The position numbers and the translations under genes are program-made. From Monoplex corrugatus (taxonomy: Eukaryota > Mollusca > Gastropoda > Littorinimorpha > Ranellidae): a stretch of DNA of 64,000 nt. Numbering within the stretch: position 1 is the first letter of the stretch; each line of letters opens with the position of its first letter. The notes under the pieces are model-generated. The model worked only from the letters and a program-made list of their open reading frames with translations. It searched no databases and was not told the DNA's origin. Positions 48,210-58,411 of the stretch are shown in pieces. The DNA is taken from positions 166,371,286-166,435,285 of the forward strand of contig CM060305.1 of NCBI GenBank assembly GCA_030674185.1, given 5' to 3'.

Positions 48210-49680
48210 GAGGAGAGAGAGAGAGACAGAAGGGAGAGATGAGAATGAGTGACGTTATTTGTATGTGTGTGTGTGCGTGCGCGCGTGTGCGTGTGTGTGT
48301 ATGTCTATACATATATTTTGGTGTAATTGTATGTGTCACATTGTGTGTGTCATGTGTGTGTCTGTGTGCATGCATACATGTCTATATATGTGAGTGATGG
48401 ACAATGATACATTATTTATAAAGAGTACTACACACACAAAATAGACATGTACACGGTATTTTTTGCAGGTGATAAGACTAATAAACAAGCAATGACGCAC
48501 CCACAATGACAGGCAGATGAATAAATAAAATATACAAATAATTTTTAAAGAGACTGCAACCACGTAAGCGTTTTTTATCCATGTTATATATATATGCTTT
48601 TATACTATATTTGTTTTTGTGATGCAAAATAAACACAGATCTGCAAATATTTTTCTTTTGTACCATGATGTTGTGTTCAAAGAATGCACAACAGTACAAA
48701 ACATATCACACTTTGTGCCACAAAACACAAACCTTTCTTTGTGCCACAGAGCACAAACCTTTATCTTACTCACTTTCTTTGCACACACTTATTGCCACAA
48801 AACACAAATCTTTCTCTCACTCTTCTTTCTCTGCACATGGTGGGGTCCACTAGTGCTGAGGTGTGTGTGTTTATTACAATATTAGTGTACTCTCTCTCTC
48901 TCTCTGAGTCTCTCTCTCTGTCTGAGTTAAATTCTTGACAAGTCATCCTGACACACACTTCATAATTTTCCTTCACTCTCTAATCAAGTTAACATATTTA
49001 ACTACAAAGACTCTTATCTAACTGTAAAGACTCTTGTCTTAGCTTACTTTTTTTTTTAAACTATAGAATTTTTCGTCTCACTTTATTATAATAGGCCCCC
49101 TAATTTAGAATCTAAACTTTCCGTGATATGACTAATGATATTAAGCCATCAAATCTTTTAGCATCATTATTATTTAGGGCTATATATCGGCCTAATAATT
49201 TGGCTAATATAATAGTTGAAGGCCTACGGCAAACCTAGATCTAGTCTCCATTACTACAACTAAGTATTTGGTACGGCTACAAAAAAAATTAATTAGGTCC
49301 TTTGTTACGATAGATCTGGTTAACAATTCACGATTAAGATTCAAATTATTGCGTTCACATTATTTTACATATCCTGGAAGGACTCAGACTCTAGTATATA
49401 CTGACAATATACATATATATCAACAACTTCAAGGCACTGAATTGACGAAATCTGGAAAGGGCTTGGCTCAGTATGCGAGCTGACAGTATGCAACCTTCAC
49501 ATACTTTAAAAAAAAAAAAAAAAAAAATTTGTCTGGTTTTTACTCAACAATTCATCTGTTTTATGACCATCATGCCCTCTGTTTGTTAGTCTATACTGCT
49601 AACTTACAAACTAAAACGGCAGACTACCTATTATCCATACTTACAGGTTTGAAGACACACGGAATTTGGATAACTTTGCT
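48210..49680. other. Non-coding stretch between the innexin genes
   Basis: GA-rich and GT-rich runs lie at about 48205-48365, with short CT runs near 48890. A poly(A) run of about 20 lies at 49508-49528. CACAAAACACAAA-type motifs recur around 48680-48820. No gene was recognised. Confidence 0.4.
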
Positions 49681-49689
49681 ATTCACCAA

Positions 49690-49930
49690 CTTGACGCAAA
49701 CTTTCCTCCACCCACACAACCCCAGCTAAGTTCTCGAAAGTGAGGGGTCTGTGATACACAACACGTCTGAGCATGCGCAGTAAGCTAACGCGATGCCCTC
49801 TCACGCGGATGTGTTGTTCTTTTCGTTTGGTGTCGCGACACCAAACGGTGTGGCCATGGTGCATGTCCATGGTGCAGTCTTGTAAAGAACTCCGCTTGAC
49901 TATCGACAGGACACTAGGTTACTTCACCGT
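49690..49930 (-). promoter_or_regulatory. Candidate promoter/first-exon region of innexin gene 1
   Basis: This patch is clearly richer in CG dinucleotides than its AT-rich surroundings (for example CTCACGCGGATG, GGTGTCGCGACACC and GAGCATGCGCAGT). It lies upstream of the minus-strand innexin in the divergent interval. GCATGCGCA resembles an NRF1-type site, and GGTGTCGCGACACC is a perfect 14-bp palindrome. No TATA box is evident. The assignment rests on position and composition only. Confidence 0.35.
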
Positions 49931-50095
49931 GCATTAACCTTTTTTCTGCACAGCCTACAATTTCATCATACCTCACTTATCTTAGAGACATCGAAAATGA
50001 TGTCTACTGTGACAGACGTAAATGAAAAGTATGTAGCAGAGTAATATAGGCGAATATTACTTCATGAAGTCTGATCAGTCATGTTATTAATAAAC

Positions 50096-50096
50096 A

Positions 50097-50152
<56 letters not shown>

Positions 50153-50178
50153 CACACACACACACACACACACACACA

Positions 50179-50205
<27 letters not shown>
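50096..50205. repeat. (CA)n microsatellite
   Basis: CA repeats with AACACA and CCACAC interruptions. Confidence 0.95.
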
Positions 50206-50209
<4 letters not shown>

Positions 50210-50497
50210 ATGAACTTTGAAATTAGCAAATCACCTAAGCCGTTTCCTGCCGGCAAAATTATACAATCCCTTATGTATAGGTGGAAACTTGATGCATTCA
50301 AAACAAAATATACCAGGAATATAGTGTGTTTGTGTGGAAAGAAGATAACGCATAGTCATATACTTTCATGTGTTCGGGTAACACGACATATTCCTATACT
50401 CTCAACAAAGACAATTTCTGACATATTTGCCTCACCATCATTAATATATGAATTTTTTGTTAGCCTGTCAAAAAGTCCTATAGCGAATTACCTTTAA
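50210..50497 (+). pseudogene. LINE C-terminal fragment with a CCHC-type zinc finger
   Basis: An open stretch of 95 residues from ATG at 50210 to TAA at 50497 reads MNFEISKSPKPFPAGKIIQS, LMYRWKLDAFKTKYTRNIVC, LCGKKITHSHILSC and on to SPIANYL. C-x-C-G-(x)6-7-H-(x)3-C is the zinc-binding motif found at the C-terminus of many LINE polyproteins (zf-RVT type), often with RWxxDxFxxKY upstream. AT-rich sequence with a C/T homopolymer at 50698-50740 follows and may be its 3' UTR and tail. The (CA)n tract abuts the 5' end, so the truncation point is hidden. It is of a different LINE family from those at 2833 and 24389. Confidence 0.55.
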
Positions 50498-50499
50498 CA

Positions 50500-50704
50500 T
50501 GTTATTTTACTTGTTCACTGTTGTGATTAGTCGATTCTTAGTTTGCACTTTTATTCAGTTATTCTAGATGTTTATTAATTTTGTTTATTAGATTGATTAT
50601 TAAAATCTTTAATTGTGATAACATTATTATTATTTTTTTTTTACGATCAAAATTGACAATTTTCAAATACCCTCTTCACTCCTCCTGTATCCCTCCCCCT
50701 CCCC

Positions 50705-50740
<36 letters not shown>

Positions 50741-52140
50741 GTCTAAAATCACTTTAGTGAAATCTAGACATTAAATCGAAGACCACCACACACAAACAAA
50801 CCTTAGTGGGTTTTCTTGGGGATCCCTGGCAACCCACATACGTTTGAGATAAAACAAAACAAAACTTAATGAAAACACTCAAACATGAAAGGCATAGGGG
50901 AAAATCACAAAAGCTGCGGCTGGGACTTTTTAATGCCCTCAGCATGGACTTGAAATCTGTCATGAAAAAGGTAATGTGTACGTGAATGTTATAAGTGACT
51001 GAAGACCTGATTTTTCATATATCTTGCTGAATTGCAGATTATCATCTTCTAAGAATACGTGTATACCACGTATACACGTGGATTAATTCTACCAACCATT
51101 TCCATTAAAATAGATTGTCAGAAGCACTTTTAAGGACAGACTCCAAGACATTACAACTGTCTTGATATTTAGGGCTTTTGCTTCTTGAATTCTTTTCATA
51201 TTTACTCTGTATTCCCTCACCCTTCCACTTCTTATACATAACATTTAGAAAATCGTAATAATTAGTTGTTTTGCACTTTTTCCCAAATGACGTTTTCTGT
51301 TTAATTTAATCTGTTCAAATGATATTGTACATGTGGCTGAGTAAACATAAAATAATGATGATCAATCTTGCAAGGATGAATGTGAAAGAATTCATGTCAA
51401 TCTGCAGGCTGTTACTGAAAAGCAGCTTATATTATTTTTCTCTCTTTTGTCCATTAAAAACGAATCATTATTCAAGTTTCCTTGAGTCTGTTAATTAGTA
51501 CTGATGTGTCTATGCTGACATATATTGTCGACTGCAGGTTTGTTTCTGAGTATATCTGCGAATAAAAATTTATCAGTCAGGTAGATACATTCTGGAAAAC
51601 AATTTTCATATCCTTAAACTTACAAAATTGCCTATTGCAAGCGTGTTTCAGGGTGTATTTGTATCAAATATATGTTTAAAGCATGTCTTGAACCTTGTCT
51701 AATAAATAAATAAATAGATAGATTCTTTTACGGTATTGGTAAACAAAAGAATTTTTAATGGTATGGTATGTGCATCTAAGTTTATACATCTCTTTAAATT
51801 TGACAAGAAGGTCAAGCGATTCTAGCAATCTCCTTTTTTATACAAACGTTATTACAGAAAATCCAGACCTCGAATCCATGGCTCTGGCTATAGCAGAAAC
51901 CACCACCCTGGATAAAAACATGGCTTGCCTGAGGCATGATAAACTGTCATTTGGGAAAAAATATTGCATGGAAAAGTGCTGGGGTTTTGTTGTTGTTGTT
52001 GTTGTCATTTTGTTTTGTTTTTCTTCACCCCATTTTTTACCCTTTTTGCTTATGCTCTCGTTACTTCTCAACAGAGTACTGCTTTGACCAAACTTAGACA
52101 AAAGATCTACGCATAAAGAGCTAAAAAAAAATCTTGTTAA
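50500..52140. other. Non-coding stretch
   Basis: A C-run followed by a T-run of about 30 lies at 50698-50740. ACGTGTATACCACGTATACACGT, a near-palindrome, lies at about 51057-51080. An unassigned open segment on the plus strand near 51860-51990 has no recognisable product. Confidence 0.4.
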
Positions 52141-52146
52141 CTCACC

Positions 52147-52201
52147 CCTCTCTCTCTCTCTCTCTCCTTTCTCATTCACACACACACACACACACACACA
52201 C

Positions 52202-52232
<31 letters not shown>
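52147..52232. repeat. (CT)n and (CA)n tracts
   Basis: A CT run (52147-52165) and a CA run (52177-52232) with one AACACA break. A poly(T) run follows at 52262-52286. Confidence 0.93.
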
Positions 52233-52236
<4 letters not shown>

Positions 52237-52609
52237 CATTGGTCGGTAAGAATCAGTTTTCCTTTTTTTTTTTTTTTTTTTTTTTTGCATGGAGAATAAA
52301 CAGAGGGTTGGTGTGAGGAAATGTTCGTCGTCAGCTCTTGCCATAGCATGTAGTTCAATGGCTTGCACACATGTAACTTATAAGCATAAATCCCTATAAC
52401 ACACGCACATACACATACACATACACACATTCACATTCACATTTATACATGGACAGGCCTGAACTGTTACAATTAAGTTCTTATTGTTTTGAAATCTTTT
52501 CATAGCATTTCAGTTATCTGTTCCCAGGGAGGAAATGCCCACATGTTTGTGTATGTTCTGATGACTTTGGAATGTACATTTGCCAGTTAACCATAATTGT
52601 TAGTAGCTA

Positions 52610-53059
52610 GATCTAGCAGGATACGCGAAAGAGAGAGCAGGATGAACGTAGCCTGCTACGTGTCTCCGGTCATACAGACAACTTTACACATTCCGGATTC
52701 CCTTTCAGACGTCACGAGAGGTGTGTCCTTTAGGGATTGTCCAATGAAGAGGCTTTTGTGCGTGCACTCTGCGCGAGCGACTTCGCCTATCTGCGGGAAA
52801 CAGACTTTGACAAGGCGTGTTTGTACCACAATTTGTACTGAGTGGTAGGTCGGCTGGCTAAGCGTCTCGTTTTACTTATTACAGTCTGCGGGTTCCGATT
52901 TAGCAACACATCGTTGTGATTTCGAAAGGTTTGTAACTTGTTTTTATGGTTATCTTTGTAAGGCAGTTTCAGTTTCTGCGTTCACACTCGACCAGAAAAG
53001 GTTCGTTTACTTGACAAAATCAGTGAAAGTGAGTTTTCATTTATTTACCGTCAGTAGAG
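52610..53059 (+). promoter_or_regulatory. Candidate promoter and non-coding first exon of innexin gene 2
   Basis: A patch with many CG dinucleotides (for example GGATACGCGAAAG, TGCTACGTGTCTCCGG, CAGACGTCACGAG and TCTGCGCGAGCGACTTCGCC) stands out from AT-rich flanks. It includes TGACGTCT-type sequence (a CRE-like ACGTCA on the opposite strand). It ends with a strong splice donor, AGTAGAG-GTGAGT, at 53059/53060; a weaker one, GAAA-GTGAGT, lies about 30 bases earlier. The next plausible exon starts at 53798. Transcription start is not determined. Confidence 0.4.
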
Positions 53060-53383
53060 GTGAGTTTTCATGTTGTGTGGGTTTTACATTGAGCTCACGA
53101 AAAACAAACAAAACAAAACAAAACAAAACAAACAAAACAAAACAAACACAAAAACAACAGCTGCGTACTTTTTACATTTTTAACCAATATTGATAACAAT
53201 TTACCCAACTTTTCCTGCAGTTGTGTGGGCTTGAAATGTTTGCTGCTAATAAACTGTGTAAGTTAAAATGAAAACAATAATATTCGTAATTCTAGAAAAG
53301 TAGCAAATACTAGAAAAAGTGTTGAATAGCCGTACTTGTGTCATATTGTATAGCCTTTCTTTTATTAAAAACAAAACCAAAAA

Positions 53384-53494
53384 AACGTTAATCGTGATCC
53401 GTTATCACAAGGCCTATCAAAACGTTAATCGTGATCCGTTATCACAAGGCCTATCAAAACGTTAATCGTGATCCGTTATCACAAGGCCTATCAG
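53384..53494. repeat. Three exact copies of a 37-bp tandem repeat
   Basis: Units start at 53384, 53421 and 53458 with AACGTTAATCGTGATCCGTT, then ATCACAAGGCCTATCA. Each contains the inverted repeat GTGAT-CCGTT-ATCAC. The copies are essentially identical, so the event is recent. It lies in the 5' intron of innexin gene 2. Confidence 0.93.
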
Positions 53495-53797
53495 ATAACA
53501 GTAAATCTCTATCAAATGTAGGATCTTTCACTCAGAACATGATTGTACTCGTGTAGCTCTATCGGCTGTTTCGTTTACTCGGTAAATGGTGTCAAGCACA
53601 GTTTCTAGTTGTATACTTGTTCAGTTTTACTTATTCAACTTGACGTATTATCTTTAGAATCAAAGTCTGTCCTTGCTTTTTAGTGAAATTACATCCGTTC
53701 ATGTTTTATTCATATTGAAAATACCCCGTGATAACAGTTTATCATAACGGTAGTTAGATATATGGACCAAGATTATTTGATTATTTTTTTGTTTCAG

Positions 53798-53893
53798 GGT
53801 TTTCACAGAGGAAAGCACAGTGACATATATTGTGAGAGGACAGAGGTCTGAAAGTTGATAGAAAAAGAAAGAGTTGCAGAAAACCAGAGACAT
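53798..53893 (+). other. Proposed 5' UTR exon of innexin gene 2, ending in AT of the start codon
   Basis: This 96-base segment has a very good acceptor (TTATTTTTTTGTTTCAG) and a good donor (GACAT-GTGAGT). It has no long reading frame. The main innexin exon at 61165 begins with G as the third base of a codon, so the terminal AT of this exon plus that G makes ATG. The protein would begin MWESILEALSSVTLSRG, a normal innexin N-terminus length (DDD block at 20-22, compared with 23-25 in innexin 1). This is an inference from splice signals and phase; a small unrecognised coding exon elsewhere in the 7.3-kb intron is the alternative. Confidence 0.5.
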
Positions 53894-53926
53894 GTGAGTA
53901 TAGAATCAGACTGCTTACTAATGCTT

Positions 53927-54119
53927 TTAACCCTTTGACTCCCGCACCCTGTCCATCATCACTCTGCATTGCCAACCATGCTAGCAAAGCAAAAACATAA
54001 TCCTTTGACTCCCTCACCCCATCCACCAGCTTCCTGCATGAAGCTGGTGGATAGGGTGAGGGAGTCAAAGGGTTAAGTTTTTGCAGTTGGTGGATGGGGT
54101 GCGGGAGTCAAAGAGTTAA
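53927..54119 (+). mobile_element. TTAA-bounded palindromic MITE
   Basis: TTAA occurs at 53927-53930 and 54116-54119. The left arm is TTAACCCTTTGACTCCCGC and the long arm is on the left. The central palindrome CAGCTTCCTGCATGAAGCTG has near-perfect arms. One of the most complete copies. Confidence 0.92.
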
Positions 54120-54354
54120 GTCATCCCACCTTTTGGAGATCTTGATTTTCTTTAAGCTGATTGTCTACATAGTCTTCTTCTTCTACCTGAACCCTGTGAG
54201 ATTGTTCACCAGATTCTTCCAGCGAATGGACATGCTGTCCACATAGTAAATTTGCCTGTTTGTTCTTGTTTCACCGTACCTGTAAACAGGTGGAGAATGT
54301 TTCATATTAGTCAAAGAGAGATGTGTGTCTGTGACAAAAAAATTGTGAACAAAA

Positions 54355-54485
54355 TGTGCAGAGCTTTCATGATGGATCTTTACCAAATTTTAGTCAAAGC
54401 TGGGAACGGTTTAGGAGTCATAAAATCATGTTTGGAAGGTAAAGGAAAAATGTCGAGGTCACGTGGACCTAAAAAGTGCGTAAAA
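54355..54485. repeat. Dispersed repeat of unknown type, copy 2
   Basis: TGATGGATCTTTACCAAATTTT, followed by CATGTTTGGAAGG and GAGGTCACGTGGACCTAAAA, in the same order as in the copy at 16025-16250. Confidence 0.4.
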
Positions 54486-54612
54486 GATCAGCACCTTTTG
54501 TAATAAAGGTTTTAGTTGATAGGACATTCTTGCTATTTATTGGCTGACTTTCATAACAACAGAAGAAGAAAACTAAAGAAACAGAAAACCAGTTTTCATG
54601 GAAAGCTATCAA

Positions 54613-54855
54613 GTTTCTGACATGTGAAAATGACCGTTTAAGAGAGAAACATTGGAACTCATGGATAGTCAACCATTACTAAACAGAGATGTCAGATTTG
54701 AATATCCTGCCATCTACAAACAAGTTTTCACACGTTTCTGACATATGAAAATGACAGTTCAGGAGAAAAACATTGATACTCATGGATGGTCAACCAGTAC
54801 TAAACAGAGATGTCAGATTTGAATGTCTTGCCATCTACAAACAAGTTTTCACAGC
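54613..54855. repeat. Tandem duplication, 121-bp period
   Basis: Copies begin GTTTCTGACATGTGAAAATG (54613) and GTTTCTGACATATGAAAATG (54734). Both include CTAAACAGAGATGTCAGATT and GCCATCTACAAACAAGTTTT, with about 90% identity by eye. Confidence 0.9.
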
Positions 54856-55349
54856 ATGGACTACCACTGTCTAGCAAAGACACAATATCTCATTCTGATG
54901 AAGACCTCAGGTGAGGTAAAAGCGTAGACGACTTGATAACTGTCTGTGGTAAGAATCACTTTATGGTGAAATCAGGCATCTGTTTACCTTCCCAGGATAA
55001 TTTTTTTTTAAAAGCTGGCGTGGAAGTGTATTGTTTTACAGTAACAGTACATGAACACAACTCATTTTGAAGGTGGCAATGCCAGCAAGTAAAGAACTAG
55101 TCAGTTTGAATTTCTGAACCTGGATCTGTTCTCCCACATGGATCCTCAGAAGCCGAACTGGGTGTGGATCCTCTTTTTGACTAATTCTGCAGTGTTCCCA
55201 GGCTTGGGTGGCTCTCATGCACAGGTAAGCTACAATGTCTGCTTTCCAAGCTAGCTACACAAGGTCAGTCTTGAATCAGGAGAAAAATTCAAAAGCAAGT
55301 GGCACACACACTCCCCTACCTGTGATCAGGTACCTGATCCTGTTCAGGA

Positions 55350-55511
55350 TTAACCTTTTGACTCCCGCATCCTGTCCACCAGCATTCTGCATGGTCAGCC
55401 ATGTCAGCAAACTAAAAACTTAAGCCTTTGACTTCCTCACCCTGTCCACCAGCTTCCTGCAGGGTTAAGTTTTTGCAGTCGGTGGACAGGGTGCAAGAGT
55501 CATAGGGTTAA
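55350..55511 (+). mobile_element. TTAA-bounded palindromic MITE, inner palindrome half deleted
   Basis: TTAA occurs at 55350-55353 and 55508-55511. The left arm is intact, but the central module stops at CAGCTTCCTGCAG and joins directly to GGTTAAGTTTTTGCAG. The right half of the hairpin has been lost, as expected from a slipped or snapped palindrome. Confidence 0.88.
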
Positions 55512-55890
55512 GGAAAGAAAATCAGCTAGAGAGGAGATGGGTACCACTCTCATAATGCTGACCCTATGGTTGAGGTTTCTACTTCCATATTCTTCTCCTT
55601 TGACCTCAGGGTGATGGGACAAGTGACATCTTTCGTTTTTGTCTGTTTTAAAGTGTCCCATAGTATTTGCGTTTATATAGATACAGGACCCCTGACACTG
55701 CCTGTCAGTTTTCTTTTTACCCACCTGGAGTCCAGGGGCCATATCATTTTAGGGTTTGTGGCGACCCAAATTGATGGTGAGTGAAAATAAGCTACTGAAG
55801 ATATCTCAGCTGATTATGAAGGATGTGGGCCTGTTTTGGGTCATAGCTATCAGGGATTTATGTGTCATGTATGGAAAAATATCCTATTTC

Positions 55891-56085
55891 TCTCTCTGTG
55901 TCTCTCTCTCTGTCTCTCTCTCTCTCTGTGTCTCTCTCTCTGTGTCTCTCTCTCTCTCTTTTTCTCTGTCTCTGTCTCTCTCTCTCTCTCTTCTCTTCTC
56001 TCTCTCTCTCTCTCTCTCTCACGCCTCTCTCTCTTTCTCACTTTCCCTCTCTCTCTCTCTCTCTCCCCGTCTCTCTGTCTCTGTG
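55891..56085. repeat. (CT)n-rich tract
   Basis: CT repeats with regular GT steps (CTCTCTGTGTCTCTC) over about 195 bases. Confidence 0.93.
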
Positions 56086-56760
56086 AAACAGATTTACGCT
56101 TCAGCAATAGCATGCCAAGCTTTTGTTCATGTGTCTGAACAAAGCTACGTTAACAAATGTATTCTCATACATTTTCATGGACATGACCTGTGTTCAGGGT
56201 TACAGTGATCCAGCAATTAACAATCACTCAGCAAGTATGTTTCAGTTGTTTCTTGATTCAGCTAATTTGAATTATTAATGGTACAGACGGAAAAGAAATT
56301 ATAAAAAAAACGAAATGACGAGTTTGAATGAGCAATGCCTATGTTACTGTTACTGTTATTTTTGTTTAAAGCCCAGCCAACTGCGTAGAGCCACATCAAG
56401 GCTTTAACCGCTTCAAAACATACAAAACTTCAACAGGAAAGAAAAAGAAAAGAAAAGGAAATTAAGCACACATATCAATGCATTCGTGCACATAATCTAA
56501 GGACATGCCCCTGGCGTTGACCACTCCGTCCAATTCATCGCACAAGAGATTTAAAAAAGACACCTGAATAAAAATTTAAGCATACTTAAGAACACCAAAA
56601 CATATATAAACACAGGCATAAATCATTTAAAATTGCTTCGGCATATCTCACCTCCCTAGAGCCAAAAATGCACTCAATGAAAATGATAGGAAGAAATGAC
56701 AGAAAGCAAAGGAACAAGGCAGAAACAAAGAGAGTGACAGAAAAGAGGAAATGTCTAGCA

Positions 56761-56772
56761 TAGAATTTCCAG
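56761..56772. repeat. Target site duplication of the SINE, left copy
   Basis: TAGAATTTCCAG (12 bases) is repeated exactly at 57024-57035. Confidence 0.92.
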
Positions 56773-57023
56773 TTAGTTTAGTTAGTTCAGTTTTTACGTC
56801 GACACCCACCTCAGGTGATAGATCTATGGCCGACGGGGATAACCATCCCAGGTAAGTGGGGGAAGGGGATTTATCTAATCCTAAACTGACACCACCAGAA
56901 CAACAATGATGTTAAAATGGGACAGTGAGAAGGCCAGTTTTAATATAGGGCACCCCGGGATTCGAACCCACAACCATTAGCATGTGAATCCGACGCTCAA
57001 ACCAACTGAGCTATTGAGGCCCG
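56773..57023 (-). mobile_element. tRNA-derived SINE, full length
   Basis: On the minus strand the 5' head reads CGGGCCTCAATAGCTCAGTT, then GGTTTGAGCGTCGG, and later GTGGGTTCGAATCCCGGGG. These are good matches to the A box (TAGCTCAGTTGG) and B box (GGTTCGAATCC) of an RNA polymerase III promoter in a tRNA-like head. A roughly 175-base body follows, including CTGGTGGTGTCAGTTTAGG and GTGTCGACGTAAAAACTG, ending in an (AACT)n tail. An exact 12-bp duplication flanks it. The head is not a functional tRNA gene, because the stem bases and anticodon region are altered. Confidence 0.93.
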
Positions 57024-57191
57024 TAGAATTTCCAGAAGGTGGGGATACTATTTATACTGAAAGAGCCCCCGGCATCCCCATGGGGGAAATGATCATGTTA
57101 AAAGTCATACTGTTCAGTTGTAAATAATGTAAAATAGTTAGATTTTTAACACTTTGTGGCTGTTTGTGGACACATCTGTCAAATACAGTAC

Positions 57192-57533
57192 TTAGCCTTT
57201 CACTCCCTCACTCTGTCCACCAGCTTCAAAATCGTAATCCTTTCACACTACCCACCAGCTACTTGAGGTCACGTTTTTGCTGTGCTGTGATGGCCGATGA
57301 TATAAGAAGCTGGTGGATAGGGTATGGGAATGAATGAATGATTAAAATTTTCTTTGCCATAACGGCTGACAATGCAGGAAACTAGTGGATAAGACGAGAT
57401 AGGGTGATTTTCAGTTTCAGTGCCAGGTTCTCAACATGGCATCATCACCTTAGGAACAAATTCCATGTGCACCGACGCCACTGATGCCATGTTATTGGAG
57501 AAGATCCAAAATAGTCAGTACGTGAAGGGTTAA
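57192..57533. mobile_element. Degenerate TTAA-type MITE copy
   Basis: The left part, TTAGCCTTTCACTCCCTCAC through CCACCAGCTTC, and internal GAAGCTGGTGGATAGGGTATG and GGCTGACAATGCAGG are recognisable up to about 57407. Farther right, GTGAAGGGTTAA at 57522-57533 is the inverse of TTAGCCTTTCAC at the left end, so the outer limit may be there. It is strongly mutated compared with other copies. Confidence 0.6.
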
Positions 57534-57836
57534 AGATAAATAATGAAAGATAATGTATGCAGTAATAATCCTTTACATCGTTTAAGGAATCATAATTGTG
57601 GATAATTTCAAGGGCATTCACCATTGAAGGTGGTCAAGTAAAAATATTTTGGATATCTAGTAATAGCTATTTACAAGACTTAGGGTATCATATTGCCTAT
57701 GGATCTATAGACGATGTTTTAAGTGTCATGATTAAAATGGCTCAGGGGTTCAAAGTAAACACTGACCTCTGGTCTTAAATGCGTGGTGAGGATACCTCCG
57801 TTGTTTATGGATCACATATAATGATATATATATATA

Positions 57837-57840
<4 letters not shown>

Positions 57841-57876
<36 letters not shown>

Positions 57877-57948
57877 CAGACAGACAGACAGAGACAGAGA
57901 TATGCAGAAACACACCTATATGAACATAATCACAATACACAATTGCAT

Positions 57949-57985
<37 letters not shown>

Positions 57986-58065
57986 CACACGCACGCACGC
58001 ACGCACACACACACACACACGCACACACGCACACACACACACACGCACGCACACACGCACGCACG

Positions 58066-58120
<55 letters not shown>
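57841..58120. repeat. Compound (GA)n and (CA)n microsatellite
   Basis: A GA tract lies at 57841-57870, GACA repeats at 57873-57893, and CA repeats with GCAC interruptions at 57951-58120. Confidence 0.95.
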
Positions 58121-58121
<1 letters not shown>

Positions 58122-58411
58122 ACACAAAACCACACCACACCACGCACTGACACAGCAACAGCCCTTGGTATTGTTGTTCCTGGCTTTATTACTTACAACA
58201 ACTTCAGTTACTTAGATGACTCATTGACTGACATTTTCTTCCGGCAGTCATAAGGCTTGTCCTGTGCATCATCACTAGTACCACACTAGCATCCTGTTGT
58301 GGTAAACTGCACATAACTACACTTATGCTCTTAGCGTTATTCCGGTGCTGTACTAAGTAACATTTAGTCACCGTTACCGGATCTTCATGTCACAGTCACA
58401 GAACTAGAACA

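Larger units (their letters stand above)
56350..57100. repeat. Unclassified dispersed repeat, copy B, interrupted by a SINE
   Basis: This is homologous to 42121-42687 before (56350-56772) and after (57024-57100) the inserted SINE. After removal of the SINE and one target duplication the sequence reads continuously, AGAATTTCCAGAAGGTGGGG, matching AGACTTTCCAGAAGGTGAAG in copy A. The empty site is thus confirmed by copy A. Confidence 0.82.

Noticed and set aside
49931..49960. A further TTAA element end (TTAACCTTTTTTCTGCACAG)
   Set aside because: No matching inverted end was found downstream within a few kilobases, so a single short match is not enough.
51838..52000. Open segment reading NPDLESMALAIAETTTLDKNMACLRHDKLSFGKKYC (split here: NPDLESMALAIAE, TTTLDKNMACLRH)
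   Set aside because: It has no recognised family, no clear splice sites in phase and no supporting neighbours, so it is probably a chance open stretch.
56946..57023. A tRNA gene on the minus strand
   Set aside because: A and B boxes are present, but the cloverleaf stems do not pair properly and a SINE body plus 12-bp target duplication follow. It is the head of a SINE.
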